This document shows positions 1 through 7,428 of a DNA stretch of 12,392 nt, in pieces. Position numbers and translations under genes: made by a program. The notes beneath the pieces were generated by a model. The model ran no database searches, had not been told where the DNA came from, and saw only the letters and a list, made by a program, of their open reading frames with translations. Each line of letters opens with the position of its first letter. Position 1 is the stretch's first letter. Source of the stretch: Acidobacteriota bacterium (GTDB taxonomy: Bacteria; Acidobacteriota; Terriglobia; Acidoferrales; 2-02-FULL-67-57). The stretch is from positions 1 to 12,392 of the forward strand of contig JACQTG010000124.1 in the NCBI GenBank assembly GCA_016210895.1, written 5' to 3'.

Positions 1-1622
1 CAATTATATTCATCGATGAGTTGCACACCCTAGTTGGGGCGGGCTCGGCCGAAGGCTCGCTGGATGCGGCCAACATCCTCAAGCCGGCGCTCTCGCGCGG
101 CGAAATCCAGTGCATCGGCGCCACCACCCCGGCCGAGTATCGCAAGTCCATCGAGCGCGACCGCTCACTGGAGCGCCGCTTCCAGGCGGTCAAGGTTCTG
201 CCCCCGACCGAAGAGGAAGCCGTTGACGTTCTCGAAGGCGTCAAGGAGCGCTACGAGAAATTCCACGCCGTCAGCTACACCGACGATGCCATCCGATACG
301 CCGTCTTCCACTCAGCTCGCTACATCCCCGACCGCTACCTCCCGGACAAGGCCATTGACCTGGTAGATGAGTCCGGCGCGCGCGTCAAACTCCGCCAGAG
401 TTCCTTGCCGGAGGAAGTGGCGGAAATCCAGAAGCGGATAAAATTCATCACCCACCGCATGGAGTCGGCCATCCAGAACCACGAGTTTGAAAAGGCTCGC
501 TTCTACAGCGACGAGGAGCGCAAGGAACGGGAAAAGCTGCGCCAGTTGCGCGAGCGCTTCAACCTGGATGAGTCGATCAGCGCCACTGTCACCCGCGAGG
601 ACATTGAGGAAGTGGTTTCGCGCTGGACGGGCATCCCCATCAGCTCGATCAAGGAAGAAGAGATGCAGAAGCTGATGCGCATCGAGGAGGAACTTCACAA
701 GGGCATCATCAGCCAGGACAAAGCCATCACGGCGCTCGCCCGCGCCATCCGCCGCAGTCGCGCGGGCTTGAAGGCGCCGGGACGCCCCGTCGGCTCCTTC
801 CTCTTCCTCGGGCCGACTGGGGTCGGTAAGACCGAGGTGGCGCGGAGTCTGGCCGCGTTCTTGTTCGGCAGCGAAAAGTCACTCATGCGCTTCGATATGT
901 CGGAGTACATGGAGAAGCACGCCGTCTCCAAGCTCATCGGGTCGCCGCCCGGCTACGTCGGCTACGAGGAAGGCGGCCAGTTGACCGAGCGCGTCCGTCG
1001 CTCGCCCTACGCCGTGATTCTCCTGGACGAGATTGAGAAGGCCCACCCGGATATTTTCAACATTCTGCTGCAGGTCTTCGAAGACGGCCATCTGACCGAT
1101 GGCTTGGGCAACACCGTCGACTTCAAGAACACCATCGTGATCATGACCTCAAACATCGGTGCGCGCTTTCTCCAGCGCCGTGCCACCGTCGGCTTCACCG
1201 CCCCGAGTGAGGAGATGACGCAGCAGAAGCTCGAGGAGATGGTGATGGGCGAGGTCAAGCGCATTTTCAACCCTGAGTTCCTGAACCGCTTGGACGAAGT
1301 CATCATCTTCCACGCGCTCACGGACGGCGACCTGCACCAGATCATTGACCTGCTTGTGGGGCAGATCAACCAGACCGTCCAGCACCGCGGGGTGACGATC
1401 GCGATGACGGCAGAGGCGCGCCAGTGGGTGCTAGAGAAAACCTGCACCGACCGCAGCTACGGCGCCCGTCCACTCCGACGCGCGTTGCAGAAATACATCG
1501 AGGACCCGCTTTCTGAAGGGCTGATTTCTGGCCAGATTCAACCTCCGGCGACACTGGAAGTGGTGGTGGGAGACGACGGGTTAAGTTTTCGCCCGGTACT
1601 GGAACCAACAGCGGTGCTCTAG
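1..1622 (+). CDS. clpC: ATP-dependent Clp protease ATP-binding subunit ClpC (5' truncated)
   Basis: AAA+ unfoldase that threads substrates into the ClpP peptidase in the cytoplasm. The gene is cut by the window edge; the frame begins at base 3 inside Walker B of the first AAA+ domain ([20 protein letters not shown]). The first domain continues with the GATTPAEY sensor region and SLERRF arginine-finger region. A short coiled middle segment with a UVR-like motif (about 447-548) follows, which is the ClpC arrangement rather than the long ClpB M-domain. The second AAA+ domain has Walker A GPTGVGKT (810-833), Walker B VILLDE (1014-1031), arginine finger FLNRLDE (from 1278) and sensor-2 GARPLRR (from 1461). 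A VGF tripeptide at 1188-1196 matches the ClpP-docking loop, so this is a protease partner and not a ClpB disaggregase. The stop is TAG. The next gene is bamA, 130 bases away, and I see no obvious terminator in between. The missing N-terminus would hold the Clp_N repeats and first Walker A. Confidence 0.96.
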   Translation, partial: IIFIDELHTLVGAGSAEGSLDAANILKPALSRGEIQCIGATTPAEYRKSIERDRSLERRFQAVKVLPPTEEEAVDVLEGVKERYEKFHAVSYTDDAIRYAVFHSARYIPDRYLPDKAIDLVDESGARVKLRQSSLPEEVAEIQKRIKFITHRMESAIQNHEFEKARFYSDEERKEREKLRQLRERFNLDESISATVTREDIEEVVSRWTGIPISSIKEEEMQKLMRIEEELHKGIISQDKAITALARAIRRSRAGLKAPGRPVGSFLFLGPTGVGKTEVARSLAAFLFGSEKSLMRFDMSEYMEKHAVSKLIGSPPGYVGYEEGGQLTERVRRSPYAVILLDEIEKAHPDIFNILLQVFEDGHLTDGLGNTVDFKNTIVIMTSNIGARFLQRRATVGFTAPSEEMTQQKLEEMVMGEVKRIFNPEFLNRLDEVIIFHALTDGDLHQIIDLLVGQINQTVQHRGVTIAMTAEARQWVLEKTCTDRSYGARPLRRALQKYIEDPLSEGLISGQIQPPATLEVVVGDDGLSFRPVLEPTAVL

Positions 1623-1705
1623 GCGGGCTCGTCCGGGTTGGGGTGCAACACTACGGGTCGCCACGCCATCAGAACAACCTAGGCGGATGATGATACCCTG
1701 AGGGG

Positions 1706-1728
1706 CCTTCCCGCGGGGCACGCGAAGG
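1706..1728 (+). other. Hairpin in the clpC-bamA spacer
   Basis: CCTTC (1706-1710) pairs with GAAGG (1724-1728). A 2-base CC bulge and an inner GCG/CGC helix (1713-1715 with 1721-1723) follow, closing a 5-base loop. No T-run follows, so it is not an intrinsic terminator by sequence. It lies about 24 bases before the bamA start and could be 5'-UTR structure, or could be chance pairing in GC-rich DNA. I see nothing else convincing in the 1623-1752 spacer: no promoter with acceptable -35 and -10 elements, and no strong Shine-Dalgarno close to the start of bamA. Confidence 0.35.
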
Positions 1729-1752
1729 GGACACACAGAGCGGTCAGCGTTG

Positions 1753-4629
1753 ATGCGAGGGCACGTCCGAACCCGCCTCCAGCTTCCGCAATTCTCTTCT
1801 CACCCTGTGCGCACGGCCTGCCTCCTACTGGTCGTCTTCCTTTTCGGCGCCTCGTGGCTCTGGGCACAAGCGGCGCGGATTGATGACATTCGTTGGGAAG
1901 GGTTGCGGCGCATTCCGCGCGACACCATGAATGCCCGCATCTTCACCAAACGGGGCGACCCCTATAACCCCGACCTCCTCCGGCGCGACTTCCAGGCGAT
2001 CTGGAACACCGGCTTTTTCGACGACGTTAAGCTCTTGGTGGAAGACACGGAGGAAGGCAACAAGATTGTCGTCTTTGAAGTGACCGAACGGCCCTTGATT
2101 CGCCGCATTGACTACGACGGGGTGAAGTCAGCCACCGAGTCGGAAATCCTGGAGGCATTTCGCAACGCCAAAGTCGGCCTGACGGTTGAGAGCCAGTACG
2201 ACCCGACCCGCATCCGCCGCGCCGAGCTCGTGCTGGGGGCGCTGCTGGCCTCCCGCGGACGTCACTTCGCTAATGTAGGCCATGAAATCCGCCGCATCCC
2301 GCCCAATGCCGTCATTCTGACCTTCGTGGTGGACGAGGGCCCCAAGGTCAAAGTGGGTCGCATCAACTTTCGCGGCAACCAGGTCTTTGGCGACCGCCAG
2401 CTCACGCGGACGATGAAAGCTTCGCGCCCCTGGGGGTTGATCCCACTGATGGCGTGGCACCTGAAAATGCCGTTGAATATCCATTCCAGCGTTCCGCTGC
2501 CACTCTTTTCCCACGGCAAGACGTTCAACGAACCCAAGATGTTCGAAGACCTCGAGCGCGTGCGCGAGCTCTACCAGGAGCACGGCTACTTCCGCGCCGT
2601 CGTCCACGAGCCCCGCACCCGTACCCGCGACACCGAACCCTTCCTGCCCTTGCTGGGCGGCAAGGGCAAACGGATTGACATCGACATCACGGTCGAAGAG
2701 GGCAGGCGCTTCCGTATGGGCGAGTTGAAAGTGGAAAGCGCGACGGGCGACGACAAAGACCTGTTCTTCCGCACCGAATTCCTGGAGACCATCTTTCCCC
2801 TGCAGAAGGGCGACCTCTTCAACGTCACCAAGATTCGCAAGAGCCTGGAGGATTATCGCAAGCTCTATTCGAGCGTCGGCTTCATCAACGCCACCACCAT
2901 CCCCGAAACCACTATCGACGATGACCAGCGCATCATCGACCTCAGCCTCGACATCGATCCCGGTAAGCAGTTTTTCGTCCGCCGCATCGAATTCGTCGGC
3001 AACACCACCACCCGCGATAAAGTCATTCGCCGCGAAATCATGCTCGATGAAGGCACCGTCTTCAACTCCCGCCTCTGGGAGTTGAGCGTGCTCCGCCTGA
3101 ATCAGTTGGGCTATTTCGAGGAGCTCAAGCCCGAAAACGCCGAGGTCGAGCAAAACGCTGCCGCCGGTACGGTTGATTTGACCCTGAAAGTGAAGGAACG
3201 CGGCCGCAACAGCATCGGCCTGACCGGAGGCGTCAGCGGCCTCGTAGGCAGCTTTGTCGGCCTGAACTATCAAACCAACAACTTCCTCGGCCTGGGCGAG
3301 ACCCTGACCTTTTCCGTCGATTACGGCGACCGCACCCAGAACTTCCTCTTCGGCTTCACCGAGCCCTACTTCTACGACCGGCCCATCTCCACCGGCTTCA
3401 CCTTCTTTGTCCGCAAGTTCGAGTTTGACCAGGCCCGCGAAGTCGCCATTCTCTCCGGCCGCCGCATCGACGTCAGCCCCACGGTGCAGAACCAGTTGCT
3501 GAACTTCAACCAGAACACCGTCGGCTTCACCACCTTCGCCAGCTATCCCCTGCGCCGCTGGTCGTTTACCCGGCTGGGCGTGAGCTACAGCTTTGAGACC
3601 TCCGACCTCGCCTGCTTCAGCGACGGTTGCCGCAATCTCTTTGAACGCCTCAGCTTCCGCGGCCTGGCCGGCACGACGAATTCGCTGGAAGGCATTCGCA
3701 TCAGCCGCGTCACCCCCACCCTCTTCTACAACACCGTCAACCACCCCTTCGAGCCCACTGGCGGCACCAGCCTCTTTCTGAGCAGCACCATTCAAGGTGG
3801 CCCGCTGGGCGGCAACGTCAACATGTGGCAGCCCCTGGTCGAGTTCAAGCACTTCCATCCCGACCATTGGATCAGCCGCAACCGCCACACCCTGGCCTTC
3901 CGCTTCCTGACCGGGTTTCTGACGGGTTTTGGGAGCAAGGTGGCGCCTCCCTTCAACCGCTTCTATCTCGGCGGCGAAGACAATATCCGCGGGTTTGACA
4001 TCCGCGCCGTCAGTCCCATGGCCTTTATCCCCGTGCAGAGCACCTTGCCGGTTGTGTACCTGGACCCTACCCAACTCGACCCGCAGGGCAATCCCACCGT
4101 GCGCCTCGGGAGCATCAACGTCCTTTCCAACACCATCATCTTCCCCGGCGGCGACGCGCAGGCGGTGGCCAACTTCGAATATCGCATCCCGGTGGCTGGC
4201 CCCGTCAGCTTGGCCCTCTTTTTCGATACCGGGATCACCACCGTGCTCCGCCGGTCGGAGTTGCGCTTGCAGGATGCCGGCTTGGACGAGTTGCGTACGC
4301 TCTTTCCCGGCGTCCAGCTCCCCACCGAACTCGAACTCGTGCCCCGGACGAACGACCAGATTCGTACCTCTACCGGACTCGAATTCGTCATCAACTTGCC
4401 CATCGTCAACGCCCCCTTCCGCTTCTATTGGGCCTACAACCTGCACCGGCTGCGCACACGATTCACCGTTCCTGCGGCCAGTTTTGCCGAGATCCCGGGC
4501 TTCCCGCTCCCGCCAGGCGTCTTTGACAGCCAGATCCAGCCGCAGCTTGGCCAGCTCTTTCCGCCGCGCACCTTCAGCCTGATTGAGCCGCTGCGCAGCT
4601 TCCGCTTCACCGTCAGCCGCACCTTCTAG
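1753..4629 (+). CDS. bamA: Outer membrane protein assembly factor BamA (Omp85 family)
   Basis: Core of the BAM machine that folds and inserts beta-barrel proteins into the outer membrane. The predicted product is 958 residues, longer than the roughly 810 of E. coli BamA. Residues 1-40 form a signal peptide: a basic start, hydrophobic ACLLLVVFLFGASWL, and an AQA cleavage site. Five POTRA repeats follow at about 42-115, 116-199, 200-320, 320-407 and 408-484, each ending with the typical strand before the next. The third repeat appears to hold an insertion around residues 222-260. The barrel runs from about 485 to the end and contains the loop-6 signature IRGF at 745-748 (the VRGF/IRGF motif of Omp85 proteins). 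The last strand ends FRFTVSRTF, a C-terminal phenylalanine beta-signal. ATG 1753 is preferred to the adjacent TTG 1750; GTG 1807 would still leave a signal peptide. The Shine-Dalgarno is weak in all cases. ompH follows after 83 bases, a classic bamA-skp pairing. Confidence 0.96.
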   Translation: MRGHVRTRLQLPQFSSHPVRTACLLLVVFLFGASWLWAQAARIDDIRWEGLRRIPRDTMNARIFTKRGDPYNPDLLRRDFQAIWNTGFFDDVKLLVEDTEEGNKIVVFEVTERPLIRRIDYDGVKSATESEILEAFRNAKVGLTVESQYDPTRIRRAELVLGALLASRGRHFANVGHEIRRIPPNAVILTFVVDEGPKVKVGRINFRGNQVFGDRQLTRTMKASRPWGLIPLMAWHLKMPLNIHSSVPLPLFSHGKTFNEPKMFEDLERVRELYQEHGYFRAVVHEPRTRTRDTEPFLPLLGGKGKRIDIDITVEEGRRFRMGELKVESATGDDKDLFFRTEFLETIFPLQKGDLFNVTKIRKSLEDYRKLYSSVGFINATTIPETTIDDDQRIIDLSLDIDPGKQFFVRRIEFVGNTTTRDKVIRREIMLDEGTVFNSRLWELSVLRLNQLGYFEELKPENAEVEQNAAAGTVDLTLKVKERGRNSIGLTGGVSGLVGSFVGLNYQTNNFLGLGETLTFSVDYGDRTQNFLFGFTEPYFYDRPISTGFTFFVRKFEFDQAREVAILSGRRIDVSPTVQNQLLNFNQNTVGFTTFASYPLRRWSFTRLGVSYSFETSDLACFSDGCRNLFERLSFRGLAGTTNSLEGIRISRVTPTLFYNTVNHPFEPTGGTSLFLSSTIQGGPLGGNVNMWQPLVEFKHFHPDHWISRNRHTLAFRFLTGFLTGFGSKVAPPFNRFYLGGEDNIRGFDIRAVSPMAFIPVQSTLPVVYLDPTQLDPQGNPTVRLGSINVLSNTIIFPGGDAQAVANFEYRIPVAGPVSLALFFDTGITTVLRRSELRLQDAGLDELRTLFPGVQLPTELELVPRTNDQIRTSTGLEFVINLPIVNAPFRFYWAYNLHRLRTRFTVPAASFAEIPGFPLPPGVFDSQIQPQLGQLFPPRTFSLIEPLRSFRFTVSRTF

Positions 4630-4641
4630 GCGGGAAAACCG

Positions 4642-4670
4642 TTGACCCGCTCGGCGCGTCATACCATAAT
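4642..4670 (+). promoter_or_regulatory. Predicted sigma70-type promoter for ompH
   Basis: A -35 box TTGACC (4642-4647, 5 of 6 to consensus) is followed by exactly 17 bases and a -10 box CATAAT (4665-4670, 5 of 6). Transcription would start near 4677, about 36 bases before the ompH start codon. The local AT-rich patch stands out against GC-rich surroundings. A 5-base inverted repeat ATACC (4661-4665) / GGTAT (4677-4681) straddles the -10 and the predicted start; it could be an operator half-site pair or chance. It would let ompH be expressed independently of bamA. Confidence 0.55.
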
Positions 4671-4712
4671 TGCCACGGTATCTTAGGTTCGTTGAACGAA
4701 GGAGAAAGTTCG

Positions 4713-5384
4713 ATGCGAGTTTCTTATCGCTTGATCAGTTTGCTGGTGCTGGGGTTGGTGAGCCTCCCGCTCGTGGCTCAGCAGATGCAAAATGTGCCGG
4801 CCGCTCAGCCCGCGACCACACCAGCCCCGGGTCTCAGGGTGGGTGTCTTGGATGTCCAGGAGGCCATCGAGCGCACCCAGGAAGGTCAAAAAGCCACGGA
4901 AGACTTGCAGGCCCAGTTTGGGCCGCGCAATAGCGAGTTGCAGAAGCTCGCCCAGGAGATACAGGAGATCGAAAACCAATTGCGCCGGCAGGAGCGCACG
5001 CTGAGCGATGATGCGCGGCTGCAACTCGCGCGCCAAGTCGAGCAGAAGCGCCGCCAGGCCACGCGCCTGCAGGAAGACATCCAGGCCGACTTCCAGATTG
5101 CCCAGAACGACCACATCGGCAAAATCTGGGGCAAGATGCAGCGCGTGATCGATCAGTACGCCCGGGAAAAGGGCTTCGCCGTCATCATCAATTCCTCTAC
5201 CAATCCCAGCCCCGTGATCTACGCCGCCCCGGCAGTGGAGATCACACAGGACGTGATCCAACTCTACGACCAGCTCCACCCCGTGGCCGCGGCGCCGGCC
5301 GCCTCCTCCGGCCCGGCGAAACCTGCCCCGCGCCCGGCCCAACCCAGCGCCCAGCAGCAGCCTCCTCCTCAGCCGCCGCGCTAG
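4713..5384 (+). CDS. Periplasmic chaperone, OmpH/Skp family
   Basis: Skp-like holdase that keeps unfolded outer-membrane proteins soluble during transit to the BAM complex. The start ATG 4713 is fixed by a good Shine-Dalgarno, AAGGAGA, about 7 bases upstream; an in-frame upstream extension to 4692 is not needed. Residues 1-22 are a signal peptide (LISLLVLGLVSLPLVA, then QQ). The OmpH core begins near residue 46 with RVGVLDVQEAIERT, the strand that packs the trimer base. It continues through a long Gln/Glu/Arg-rich helical hairpin (about 65-150), the tentacle coiled coil. It closes with the conserved YAREKGFAVIIN strand and a DVIQLYDQLHP helix. Residues 189-223 are an added Ala/Pro/Gln-rich tail that E. 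coli Skp lacks. Total length is 223 residues, against about 160 for E. coli Skp. Position directly after bamA supports the role. Confidence 0.92.
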   Translation: MRVSYRLISLLVLGLVSLPLVAQQMQNVPAAQPATTPAPGLRVGVLDVQEAIERTQEGQKATEDLQAQFGPRNSELQKLAQEIQEIENQLRRQERTLSDDARLQLARQVEQKRRQATRLQEDIQADFQIAQNDHIGKIWGKMQRVIDQYAREKGFAVIINSSTNPSPVIYAAPAVEITQDVIQLYDQLHPVAAAPAASSGPAKPAPRPAQPSAQQQPPPQPPR

Positions 5385-5427
5385 GTCCACGCGGCGCTCA
5401 ACTGGTTGAACGTGGGCAGTGCGATGA

Positions 5428-5449
5428 GCGCGTGTTCTCGGTCACGCGC
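5428..5449 (+). other. Perfect 7-bp hairpin in the rimP leader
   Basis: GCGCGTG (5428-5434) is exactly complementary to CACGCGC (5443-5449) with an 8-base loop (TTCTCGGT). There is no T-run after it. It lies in the non-coding stretch between ompH and rimP, 43 bases after the ompH stop. It may cap the ompH 3' end as a stabilising stem, or be part of leader folding. Confidence 0.4.
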
Positions 5450-5452
5450 AGC

Positions 5453-5473
5453 TGGCAGGATTTGTTCTTGCCA
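5453..5473 (+). other. Second hairpin in the rimP leader
   Basis: TGGCAGGA (5453-5460) pairs with TTCTTGCCA (5466-5473 used) through an 8-bp stem with one G-T wobble and a 5-base loop (5461-5465). Its right arm overlaps the -35 box of the candidate rimP promoter. Sequence-only prediction; no covariation evidence is available here. Confidence 0.35.
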
Positions 5474-5497
5474 AGCCTGTGGGCGGTGGACTAGACT
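5469..5497 (+). promoter_or_regulatory. Candidate sigma70-type promoter for the rimP-nusA-infB operon
   Basis: TTGCCA (5469-5474, 5 of 6 to TTGACA) is separated by 17 bases from TAGACT (5492-5497, 4 of 6 to TATAAT). The predicted transcription start is near 5504, so the terminator-like hairpin at 5522-5544 would lie within the first 20-40 bases of the transcript. The position, between two functional units and just before a long tight operon, is where a promoter is expected. The match itself is moderate. Confidence 0.4.
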
Positions 5498-5521
5498 GGT
5501 TGTGGACGGTCGGACGACCCG

Positions 5522-5544
5522 AGTGGGCGCGAGCCCACTTTTTT
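5522..5544 (+). terminator. Rho-independent terminator or leader attenuator before rimP
   Basis: GTGGGC (5523-5528), a GCGA loop (GNRA-type, 5529-5532) and GCCCAC (5533-5538) make a perfect GC-rich stem. A5522-T5539 extends it to 7 bp, and six T residues follow (5539-5544). This is the canonical intrinsic terminator layout. It sits only 13 bases before the chosen rimP start, so it either ends the ompH transcript or acts as an attenuator for the nusA operon. No other clear terminator is seen in the window. Confidence 0.75.
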
Positions 5545-5557
5545 GTTGGCGGAAGTG

Positions 5558-6028
5558 GTGGAACTTGAACGCATCCGCGAAATCGCAGAACGTGTGGCCG
5601 GCTCAGAAGGCTTGGAGCTGGTGACGGTGGAATGGCACGGCTCGGGCCGCCACCGTGTGCTTCGCATTTTTATCGATCGCCCGGAAGGCGGTGTGAGCCA
5701 TCGCGACTGCGAGGTGGTCAGTCAGCAGGTGGGCACCATCCTCGATGTGGAGGACTTGATTCCGTATCACTATGTGCTCGAAGTGGCTTCGCCCGGGCTT
5801 GACCGCAAGCTCTACCGGCCCGCTGACTATGAGCGCTTTTCCGGCCGACGCGTCAAAGTTCGACTCAAGCACCGCTCGGCTACGCTGGGCCGAAAGAACC
5901 TCGAAGGACGCCTGGTGGGCTATGCCGAGGGACTCGTCCGCCTCGAGGTGGACGGACAAGAAGTGACGATTCCTTACGCCGAGATCGCCCAGACCAATCT
6001 CGTCTTTGAGTGGAAACAGCACGCATGA
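5558..6028 (+). CDS. rimP: Ribosome maturation factor RimP
   Basis: Cytoplasmic factor that binds the free 30S subunit and helps its late assembly (the former DUF150/YhbC family). The visible signatures are an N-terminal RIREIAERV helix and an LDVED segment. LEVASPGLDRKLY, the family hallmark, starts near residue 74. A C-terminal SH3-like barrel with strands RVKVRLK, GRLVGY and EVTIPYAEI follows. Length is 156 residues with the GTG at 5558, typical for the family. The start is uncertain: GTG 5555 and TTG 5543 are in frame, but TTG 5543 lies inside the T-run of the terminator and would read straight out of the hairpin. A weak GGA (5551-5553) favours 5558. The stop TGA overlaps the nusA ATG, which suggests translational coupling. 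Confidence 0.94.
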   Translation: MELERIREIAERVAGSEGLELVTVEWHGSGRHRVLRIFIDRPEGGVSHRDCEVVSQQVGTILDVEDLIPYHYVLEVASPGLDRKLYRPADYERFSGRRVKVRLKHRSATLGRKNLEGRLVGYAEGLVRLEVDGQEVTIPYAEIAQTNLVFEWKQHA

Positions 6029-7416
6029 GCACAAGTCTCTTGGCCCAGACAATCGAGCAGCTCAGCCGCGAAAAGGGTATTGACCCGGAAATTGTTGTCG
6101 CTGCCCTCGAGGACGCAATGCTGGTGGCCACACGCAAGTACTATCGCACCGAGGAGGACCTCCAGGCCGAGTTCGACCGGGAAACAGGAACGGTGAACGT
6201 CTTCGCCGTGCGCACGGTGGTTGAGCAGGTCACTGACGCGAACAAGGAAATCAGCCTGCCGGAGGCCCGGCGGCACGACCCGAAAGCCGCGATCGGCTCG
6301 CAGCTCCGCTTTCCCAAGGCCACCGAGAGCTTGGGGCGCGTCGCTGCCCAAACGGCCAAGCAGGTCATCTTTCAAAAAGTGCGCGAAGCTGAGCGCGAGA
6401 TTGTCTACGGTCAGTTCAGCGGGCGTGTGGGCGAATTGGTCAACACCACCATCAAGCACGTCGATGGGCCGGAATACATCGTCGATCTGGGGCGCACGGA
6501 AGGCCGGCTCCCGCGGCGCGAGCAGTCGCGCCTGGAAATCTACCACGTCGGCGAGCGCATCCGCGTGGTCATCAGGGATGTGGACCGCGCGGCCAAGGGC
6601 CCGCAGGTGATTGTCTCGCGTGCCGACCCGATGCTCGTGCAGCGGTTGTTCGAAATGGAAGTGCCGGAGATTTACGACGGTACAGTCAGCATCAAGGCCA
6701 TCGCGCGCGAGGCCGGCGAGCGCACGAAGATCGCTGTCCAGTCCAGGGACAAGGACGTGGACCCGGTTGGGGCCTGCGTGGGCATGCGCGGGATGCGTGT
6801 GCAGTCCATCATCCGCGAGCTGCGAGGCGAGAAAATCGACATCATCGAATACGCCGAAGACACCGTCAGCTTCGCGACCAACGCGCTCAGCCCGGCCAAG
6901 GTGTCCCGCGTTTGCATCCTCGACCCGACTGAAAAGAGGCTTGAGGTCGTGGTCGAAGATAGCCAGCTCTCGCTCGCCATCGGCAAGAAAGGCCAGAACG
7001 TCCGCCTGGCCTCGAAGCTCATTGACTGGCACATTGACATCAAGAGTGAGGAAGAAAAGCGGCAGGAAATCGAGGCCCAGATCAGCGGCGCGCTCCCGGC
7101 GGCGGGGACGCCACTGGCGGAACTCGCTGGGGTGGGCGATAAGACGAAGGAAAAGATTTCCGAGCGCGGCATCAGCACGATTGAGGAACTGGCGGCGATG
7201 ACCCCGGAGCAGTTGATGGAGATTCCCGGCATCGGCGAGAAGATGGTGCAGAAGATTGCCGCTGCGGTGAAATCATATTTTGAGCCGGAAACCGCCGCGA
7301 CGCCACCCACAGGAGAGGCCCAAACACCGGCGCCGGTCGAGGCAGCCCCGGAGGGTGCCGAGGCAGCAGCCCCGGCGGAAGTGCCAGCGGACAAGGCTGA
7401 GGACACGCTAGAATAG
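6025..7416 (+). CDS. nusA: Transcription termination/antitermination factor NusA
   Basis: RNA-polymerase-associated elongation factor that modulates pausing, intrinsic termination and antitermination. The 463-residue product has the N-terminal polymerase-binding domain (about 1-125) and an S1 domain (about 135-200, GRLPRREQ). KH1 carries GACVGMRG at 249-256 and KH2 carries AIGKKGQNVRLA with GKKG at 320-323. A C-terminal helix-hairpin-helix region (LAELAGVGDKTKEKISERG, then EIPGIGEKMVQKI) follows. The last roughly 40 residues are an Ala/Pro/Glu-rich acidic tail of low complexity. ATG 6025 was chosen because it overlaps the rimP stop as ATGA and gives the usual N-terminus; a GTG at 6010 is in frame upstream but unnecessary. 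In many genomes ylxR and an L7Ae-like gene lie between nusA and infB. Here infB starts 12 bases after the stop, so they are absent at this locus. Confidence 0.97.
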   Translation: MSTSLLAQTIEQLSREKGIDPEIVVAALEDAMLVATRKYYRTEEDLQAEFDRETGTVNVFAVRTVVEQVTDANKEISLPEARRHDPKAAIGSQLRFPKATESLGRVAAQTAKQVIFQKVREAEREIVYGQFSGRVGELVNTTIKHVDGPEYIVDLGRTEGRLPRREQSRLEIYHVGERIRVVIRDVDRAAKGPQVIVSRADPMLVQRLFEMEVPEIYDGTVSIKAIAREAGERTKIAVQSRDKDVDPVGACVGMRGMRVQSIIRELRGEKIDIIEYAEDTVSFATNALSPAKVSRVCILDPTEKRLEVVVEDSQLSLAIGKKGQNVRLASKLIDWHIDIKSEEEKRQEIEAQISGALPAAGTPLAELAGVGDKTKEKISERGISTIEELAAMTPEQLMEIPGIGEKMVQKIAAAVKSYFEPETAATPPTGEAQTPAPVEAAPEGAEAAAPAEVPADKAEDTLE

Positions 7417-7428
7417 AGTTCACAGCGT

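Noticed and set aside
1..1622. ClpB disaggregase for the first gene
   Set aside because: The middle segment is short with a UVR-like motif, and a VGF ClpP-docking loop is present; ClpB has a long M-domain and lacks that loop.
1686..1694. GATGAT as a -10 box for a bamA promoter
   Set aside because: It matches only 4 of 6 positions and has no acceptable -35 box at 16-18 bases upstream.
4630..4650. GCGGG/CCCGC hairpin right after the bamA stop as a terminator
   Set aside because: The stem is only 5 bp with an 11-base loop and no T-run follows; its right arm overlaps the -35 box of the predicted ompH promoter.
2128..4662. Very long open frame (844 codons) on the minus strand opposite bamA
   Set aside because: The plus-strand BamA has clear homologous motifs along its full length. 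The antisense translation is low-complexity, rich in Ala, Glu, Gly and Val without recognisable motifs, as expected for a shadow frame in GC-rich coding DNA.
5385..5520. A tRNA or known riboswitch in the ompH-rimP gap
   Set aside because: In E. coli a tRNA gene (metY) precedes rimP, so I looked for one. No cloverleaf, no T-arm GTTCRA pattern in the right place and no CCA end could be found, and no riboswitch core motif is recognisable.
5974..7032. 352-codon minus-strand open frame opposite nusA
   Set aside because: It overlaps the S1 and KH domains of an intact nusA and has no recognisable motif or ribosome-binding site.
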